9,924 nucleotides of DNA from an uncultured Pseudomonadota bacterium (lineage in GTDB: Bacteria > Pseudomonadota > Gammaproteobacteria > Burkholderiales > Usitatibacteraceae). A model generated the notes under the pieces. The model worked only from the letters and a program-made list of their open reading frames with translations. It was not told the DNA's origin and did not search any database. Made by a program: the position numbers and the translations under genes. The stretch is taken from contig CAMPHL010000050.1 of assembly GCA_946885905.1 (NCBI GenBank), positions 1 through 9,924 of the forward strand, given 5' to 3'. This document shows, piece by piece, positions 6,171 through 9,924 of the stretch; the first letter of the stretch is position 1, and the number at the start of each line of letters is the position of its first letter.

Positions 6171-6285
6171 TTAAATCCTTAGGAGATTGCCGGCACGGGG
6201 GCCAGGATGGGGGGCCGGATGCCTTGCGCAGCCGGCCCGGCCCGTGCAAAACCCGATGCGCCGGACTCCGTCGCGAAGGATCAGC

Positions 6286-6711
6286 ATGGATACCCTGAAC
6301 AAGGACATCGTCGAGAATGCCGCGAGCGCGGGGAAGTTCACCACGCTCGGCACCGCACTCGCCGCCGCAGGCCTGATTTCCACGTACAAGGGAATCGGCC
6401 CCTTCACCTTCTTCGCCCCCACCGACGAGGCTTTCGCCAAGCTTCCGGACGGGGCCGTGAACCGCCTGCTCAAGGACAAGGCGAAGCTCGCCGCGCTCCT
6501 GAATTTCCACGTGATCCCCGGCGCCGTCCTCGCCAAGGACATGAAGCCGCGCGACTCGCGCAGCCGCCAGGGCGAGAGCCTCACGATCGCGGCCAACGAC
6601 GCGGGCTTCACCGTCAATGGCGTGCCGCTTTCGCGCCACGAGATCGAGGCCAGCAACGGCGTGATCCACCCGATCGATACGCTGATGGCCCTGCCGGTGG
6701 AACCGCAATGA
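6286..6711 (+). CDS. Fasciclin (FAS1) domain protein without signal peptide
   Basis: This is a 141-residue single-domain FAS1 protein. Both conserved blocks are visible: GPFTFFAPTDEAFAKLP (H1, 38-54) and NGVIHPIDTLMALP (H2, 124-137), with FHVIPG between them at 74-79. Such domains usually mediate adhesion or ligand binding on secreted or surface proteins. The ATG at 6286 is favoured by AAGGA at 6276-6280. An earlier in-frame ATG at 6187 would add a proline- and arginine-rich stretch that is neither FAS1 nor a signal peptide. Either way no export signal is seen, so the protein appears cytoplasmic or uses another route. It stands alone on the plus strand between two minus-strand runs, and its TGA overlaps the ATG of a 42-residue ORF. 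Its function here is unknown. Confidence 0.88.
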   Translation: MDTLNKDIVENAASAGKFTTLGTALAAAGLISTYKGIGPFTFFAPTDEAFAKLPDGAVNRLLKDKAKLAALLNFHVIPGAVLAKDMKPRDSRSRQGESLTIAANDAGFTVNGVPLSRHEIEASNGVIHPIDTLMALPVEPQ

Positions 6712-6836
6712 GGCCCCGCGAGCCCGACTTCGAGGCGCTCAAGGACATCACCCGCCTCGCGTGGCTGGTGAACTTCGAGGCCGTGGCGAGCGTCGGCAAC
6801 GACGGGGACGCCCTGGTGGACAAGACGGTGCAGTAG
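6708..6836 (+). CDS. Small 42-residue ORF coupled to the fasciclin gene
   Basis: This ORF starts at an ATG overlapping the fasciclin stop (ATGA) and ends at TAG 6834-6836, giving 42 residues that begin MRPREPDFEALKDITRL. All 42 sense codons end in G or C, as in the confirmed genes here and unlike a random frame, and no gene lies opposite it. The ATGA overlap suggests translational coupling to the fasciclin gene. The protein has no signal peptide or membrane segment: an amphipathic LKDITRLAWLVNFEAVASV stretch, then an acidic GNDGDALVDK tail. I do not recognise a family. It could be a genuine small protein or the remains of a longer gene. It ends 7 bases from the convergent dehydratase stop. 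Confidence 0.55.
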   Translation: MRPREPDFEALKDITRLAWLVNFEAVASVGNDGDALVDKTVQ

Positions 6837-6843
6837 GGCACGC

Positions 6844-8562
6844 CTAGTAGATGTCCGGCTCGGGGACCTGGCTTCGGTCCGCGAGCACCTTGAAGTCGCA
6901 GCCGTCGTTCGCCTGCGTCACGTGCTGCGAGAAGATCGCGCCGTATCCGCGCGCGTAGCGAGGCGGCGGCGCCTTCCATTCCCTGCGGCGGCGCCCGAGC
7001 TCCTCGTCCGAGACCTTGAGCTGCAGCAGTCGCGCCGGAATGTCGAGCTCGATCGTGTCGCCGTCGCGCACGAGCGCGAGCGGCCCGCCGATGAAGGATT
7101 CGGGCGCCACGTGCAGCACGCAGGCGCCGAAGCTCGTGCCGCTCATGCGGCAATCCGAGATGCGCACCATGTCGCGCACGCCCTGGGCCAGCACCTTCCT
7201 GGGGATCGGCAGCTGCCCCCATTCCGGCATGCCGGGCCCGCCCAGGGGACCGGCGTTCTTGAGCACCAGGACGCTGCTCGCATCGACGGGGAGGCTCGGG
7301 TCGTCGATCCGCTTCGAGAGGTCGGCGTAGTCCTCGAAGACCACGGCCTTGCCGACATGCCGATGCAGCCGTTGCTCGGCCGCGGCGGGCTTGATCACCG
7401 CGCCGTCGGGGCATAGATTGCCGCGCAGCACGGCGAGGCTGCCTCCGGAGTAAAGCGCCTTGTCTATCGGGAGGATCACGTCGTCGTCGAAGACTTTCGC
7501 GCCGGCGATGTTCTCGCCCAGCGTGCGGCCGTTCACCGTGGGCGCGTCGACATGCAGCTTGTCTCGGATGCGCTCGAGCAGCGCACGCAGGCCGCCGGCG
7601 TAATAGAAATCCTCCATGAGGTACTTGCCCGCCGGGCGGAGGTTCGCGATGAGCGGCGTGGTGCGCGCGAGCTTGTCGAAGCGGTCGAGGTCGAGCGTGC
7701 TGCCCGCGCGGCGCGCCATCGCGATGAGGTGCACCAACGCGTTGGTCGATCCGCCCAACGCGAGCACGGCCACGACGGCGTTGTCGAACGACTTGTCGCC
7801 GAGCACCTTCGAGGGATTGAGGTCCTCCCACACCATCTCGACCACGCGCCTGCCTACCTGCGTCGCCATCCGCGCGTGGCGCGAGTCGGGCGCCGGAATC
7901 GAGGCGGCGCCCGGCAGCGTGAGCCCCAGGGCCTCCGCGGCCGAGGTCATCGTCGAAGCCGTGCCCATGGTCGCGCAGTGCCCGGGCGAGCGCGCGATGC
8001 CGGAAAGCAGATCCTCCCACTCGCTCTGGTCGATGTCGCCCGCCCTGAGCGATTGCCAGCCCTTGAACATGTCCGTGCCGGAGCCCAGCGTCTTGCCCGA
8101 GGCGTTGCCGTTCAGCATCGGGCCCGCCGGCATGTAGGCGAACGGCAGGTCCATCGACGTGGCGCCCATGATGAGCCCGGGGGTGGTCTTGTCGCACCCG
8201 CCCATCAGCACCGCGCCGTCGCAGGGATACGAGCGCAGCAGCTCCTCCGCTTCCATCGCGAGGAGGTTGCGGTACATGAGGGGGCTCGGCTTCTGGAACG
8301 GCTCGGCGAGCGAGATGGCCGGCATCTCGAGCGGGAAGCCGCCCGCCTGCCAGACGCCGCGCTTCACCTCTTCCGCGCGCTGCCGGAAGTGCGTGTGGCA
8401 GGGATTGATCTCGCTCCAGGTGTTGAGGATCGCGATCACGGGCTTGCCGCGATACTCGGCCTCGTTCCAGCCGATCTGCGCCATGCGGGAGCGATGGTTG
8501 AACGTGCGCATGCCCTCGCGGCCGAACCAGCGGTGGCTCCTCAGCTCCTCGGGTTTCTTCAT
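6844..8562 (-). CDS. IlvD/Edd-family dehydratase, L-arabonate-dehydratase-like
   Basis: This is a 572-residue iron-sulfur dehydratase that removes water from a 2,3-dihydroxy acid to give a 2-keto-3-deoxy acid. The start of the protein, RSHRWFGREGMRTFNHRSR, resembles the sugar-acid branch (L-arabonate dehydratase type) more than biosynthetic IlvD. Three cysteines fit the [2Fe-2S] ligands: C55 (INPCHTH), C123 (GGCDKTTP) and C196 (GHCATMGTAS). S474 in SDCRMSGT is the expected catalytic serine. The final segment VTQANDGCDF is also typical of this branch. The ATG at 8562 lies 3 bases after the stop of the upstream dehydratase and has no Shine-Dalgarno sequence, so translational coupling is likely. 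A pathway through a 2-keto-3-deoxy acid to a semialdehyde would need an aldehyde dehydrogenase, and one lies nearby in a separate run. D-xylonate, L-arabonate, D-gluconate or another hydroxy acid could each be the substrate. Confidence 0.9.
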   Translation of the reverse strand: MKKPEELRSHRWFGREGMRTFNHRSRMAQIGWNEAEYRGKPVIAILNTWSEINPCHTHFRQRAEEVKRGVWQAGGFPLEMPAISLAEPFQKPSPLMYRNLLAMEAEELLRSYPCDGAVLMGGCDKTTPGLIMGATSMDLPFAYMPAGPMLNGNASGKTLGSGTDMFKGWQSLRAGDIDQSEWEDLLSGIARSPGHCATMGTASTMTSAAEALGLTLPGAASIPAPDSRHARMATQVGRRVVEMVWEDLNPSKVLGDKSFDNAVVAVLALGGSTNALVHLIAMARRAGSTLDLDRFDKLARTTPLIANLRPAGKYLMEDFYYAGGLRALLERIRDKLHVDAPTVNGRTLGENIAGAKVFDDDVILPIDKALYSGGSLAVLRGNLCPDGAVIKPAAAEQRLHRHVGKAVVFEDYADLSKRIDDPSLPVDASSVLVLKNAGPLGGPGMPEWGQLPIPRKVLAQGVRDMVRISDCRMSGTSFGACVLHVAPESFIGGPLALVRDGDTIELDIPARLLQLKVSDEELGRRRREWKAPPPRYARGYGAIFSQHVTQANDGCDFKVLADRSQVPEPDIY

Positions 8563-8565
8563 CGG

Positions 8566-9924
8566 CTAGGGTTGCAGGAAATCGAAATCCACGCCGCGGT
8601 CGGCCTGCGTGACGGATTGGAGGAAGAGCTTGCGGTATCCGCGCGGGGCTACGGGCGGTTTCACGGGGTTCTCGCGCGCGCGCTTCCCCAGCTCGGTGTC
8701 GGACACCAGCAACGAGAGCTCGCGGCCCTTCACCGAGAGGCGGATGCGGTCGCCGTTGCGCACGTAAGCGAGCGGGCCGCCGATCGCGGACTCGGGCGTC
8801 ACGTGCAGCACGATGGTTCCGGCCGCGGTGCCGCTCATCCGCCCATCGGAGACGCGCACCATGTCCTTTACGCCGGCGCGCGCGAGCTTGCGGGGGATCG
8901 GGATGTAGCCCGCCTCGGGCATGCCCGGCGCGCCCAGCGGCCCGATGTTGCGCAGCACGAGGACATCGTCCGCCTTCACGTCGAGATCGTCGCTGTCGAC
9001 GCGGTTGGCGAGGTCCTCGAGGTTCTCGAAGACGACCGCCCTGCCCTCGTGCTCCATGAGCTTCGGGTCGGCGGCGGACTGCTTGATGATCGCCTTGCCC
9101 GGGGCGAGGTTGCCCCCGAGCACCGCGATGCCCCCCTGGGGATAGATGGGCTGCGCGCGCGTGCGCACGACGTCCTGGCTGAACCCCTCGCCGGCCGCCT
9201 CGATCTCCTCGCCGAGCGTACGGCCCGTGACCGTGAGCGCGTCCAGGTGGAGGAGCGGCTTCAATTCGCGCAGCAGCGTGGGCACGCCACCCGCATGGTG
9301 GAAGTCCTCCATGTAGTGCCGGCCGGAGGGCTTCAAGTCCACCAGCACGGGCGTTTCGCGCCCCAGCGCGTCGATGCGCTCGAGGTCGACCTTGATGCCC
9401 ATGCGGCCCGCGATCGCGGTGAGGTGGATCACGCCGTTGGTCGATCCGCCGATCGCGAGCAGCACGCGCAGCGCGTTCTCGAACGCCTTCGCGGTCATGA
9501 TCCTGTCGGGCGTGAGCTTCGACTCGGCCATCGCCACGGCGGTCGCGCCCGTGCGCTCCGCGACGCGAATGCGATCGGCGGTGACCGCCGGCGGCGAAGC
9601 GCCGCCGGGTACCGTCATCCCCAGCGCCTCCGAGACGCACGCCATCGTGCTCGCGGTGCCCATGACCGAGCACGTGCCGACGCTCGCGACCAGCTGGTCG
9701 TTCACGCGCGAGATCTCGTCGGCGTCGATCTCTTCGGCGCGGTACTTGCCCCAATAGCGGCGGCAATCCGTGCAAGCGCCCACGCGCGTGCCCTGGTGCG
9801 AGCCCGTGAGCATCGAGCCCGTCACCAGCTGGATCGCCGGCAGGCCCGCCGATCCCGCGCCCATGAGCTGCGCGGGCACCGTCTTGTCGCAGCCCCCGAT
9901 CAGGACCACGGCGTCCATCGGCTG
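8566..9924 (-). CDS. Second IlvD/Edd-family dehydratase, N-terminus beyond window
   Basis: This is the C-terminal 452 residues of another IlvD/Edd dehydratase; the frame is open to the window end and roughly the first 110-130 residues are missing. Two iron-sulfur cysteine motifs are visible, GGCDKTVP just inside the edge and GTCSVMGTAST about 73 residues later; the first ligand lies outside. The catalytic serine motif is SDGRMSGT. It differs from its neighbour by an insert-like GACTDCRRYWGKYRAEEID segment with two further cysteines, and by SDGR instead of SDCR. The proteins are clearly distinct paralogues, not a recent duplication. It ends in TAG, 3 bases before the next gene, and is probably transcribed with it. 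Substrate is unknown; branched-chain synthesis (true IlvD) is less likely because of the paralogue partner and the sugar-acid-type sequence. Confidence 0.9.
   Translation of the reverse strand, partial: QPMDAVVLIGGCDKTVPAQLMGAGSAGLPAIQLVTGSMLTGSHQGTRVGACTDCRRYWGKYRAEEIDADEISRVNDQLVASVGTCSVMGTASTMACVSEALGMTVPGGASPPAVTADRIRVAERTGATAVAMAESKLTPDRIMTAKAFENALRVLLAIGGSTNGVIHLTAIAGRMGIKVDLERIDALGRETPVLVDLKPSGRHYMEDFHHAGGVPTLLRELKPLLHLDALTVTGRTLGEEIEAAGEGFSQDVVRTRAQPIYPQGGIAVLGGNLAPGKAIIKQSAADPKLMEHEGRAVVFENLEDLANRVDSDDLDVKADDVLVLRNIGPLGAPGMPEAGYIPIPRKLARAGVKDMVRVSDGRMSGTAAGTIVLHVTPESAIGGPLAYVRNGDRIRLSVKGRELSLLVSDTELGKRARENPVKPPVAPRGYRKLFLQSVTQADRGVDFDFLQP

Noticed and set aside
3658..6174. 838-codon plus-strand open frame
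   Set aside because: It is antisense to the alcohol and aldehyde dehydrogenases. Long antisense frames are expected in GC-rich genes, and no domain is visible.
6187..6285. Upstream ATG extension of the fasciclin protein
   Set aside because: The extension is proline- and arginine-rich with no signal peptide or FAS1 similarity, while the ATG at 6286 has AAGGA at the right distance.
6614..9775. 1053-codon minus-strand open frame
   Set aside because: It is an alternative frame running through both dehydratase genes on the same strand; its arginine- and glycine-rich translation is a GC shadow.
1..9924. Full reassignment of TAG to a sense codon
   Set aside because: At least five genes end at TAG at the length expected for their family or directly before a neighbour, so TAG acts as a normal stop here.

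Overview
The window is GC-rich (about two thirds by eye), and most codons end in G or C. Gene content points to a proteobacterium, most likely a sulfur-oxidising betaproteobacterium: soxC and soxD homologues, a divergent ArsR-family sulfur-sensor-type repressor, molybdopterin synthase subunits, MobB, and IlvD/Edd sugar-acid dehydratases. The assignment rests on protein resemblance from memory and no database search was run.

Region 1 (1-1886) is the sulfane dehydrogenase locus. SoxC, a Tat-exported molybdoenzyme, and SoxD, a c-type cytochrome partner, are read on the minus strand. They diverge from an ArsR regulator (1887-2231, plus strand) whose two cysteines have the 66-residue spacing of SqrR/BigR persulfide sensors. 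The AT-rich gap holds three copies of an AATATAAG-like element, spaced 16 and 17 bp apart, which overlap candidate -35 boxes of both divergent genes. soxD carries two in-frame TAG codons near the window edge, and the reading frame still resembles SoxD beyond them.

Region 2 (2235-6105) is a tightly packed minus-strand run in the order aldehyde dehydrogenase, zinc alcohol dehydrogenase, mobB, moaD, moaE, with gaps of 1 to 22 nt. The molybdenum cofactor genes could supply SoxC with molybdopterin, although MobB belongs to the guanine-dinucleotide branch that SoxC-type enzymes do not use. mobB has an in-frame TAG at codon 33, just after its P-loop, and moeA, often found beside these genes, is absent.

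Region 3 (6286-6836, plus strand) holds a fasciclin-domain protein without a signal peptide. It overlaps by ATGA a 42-codon ORF in which every sense codon ends in G or C, so that ORF is probably a real small gene.

Region 4 (6844-9924, minus strand) holds two adjacent IlvD/Edd-family [2Fe-2S] dehydratases, three nucleotides apart. The upstream one is cut by the window end. Together with the aldehyde and alcohol dehydrogenases they suggest non-phosphorylating sugar-acid breakdown, but substrates cannot be read from sequence.

No tRNA, rRNA, insertion sequence, CRISPR array or clear terminator was seen. Convergent gene ends at 2231/2235 and 6836/6844 leave only a few bases between stop codons. 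No stretch over 300 bases lacks a gene.
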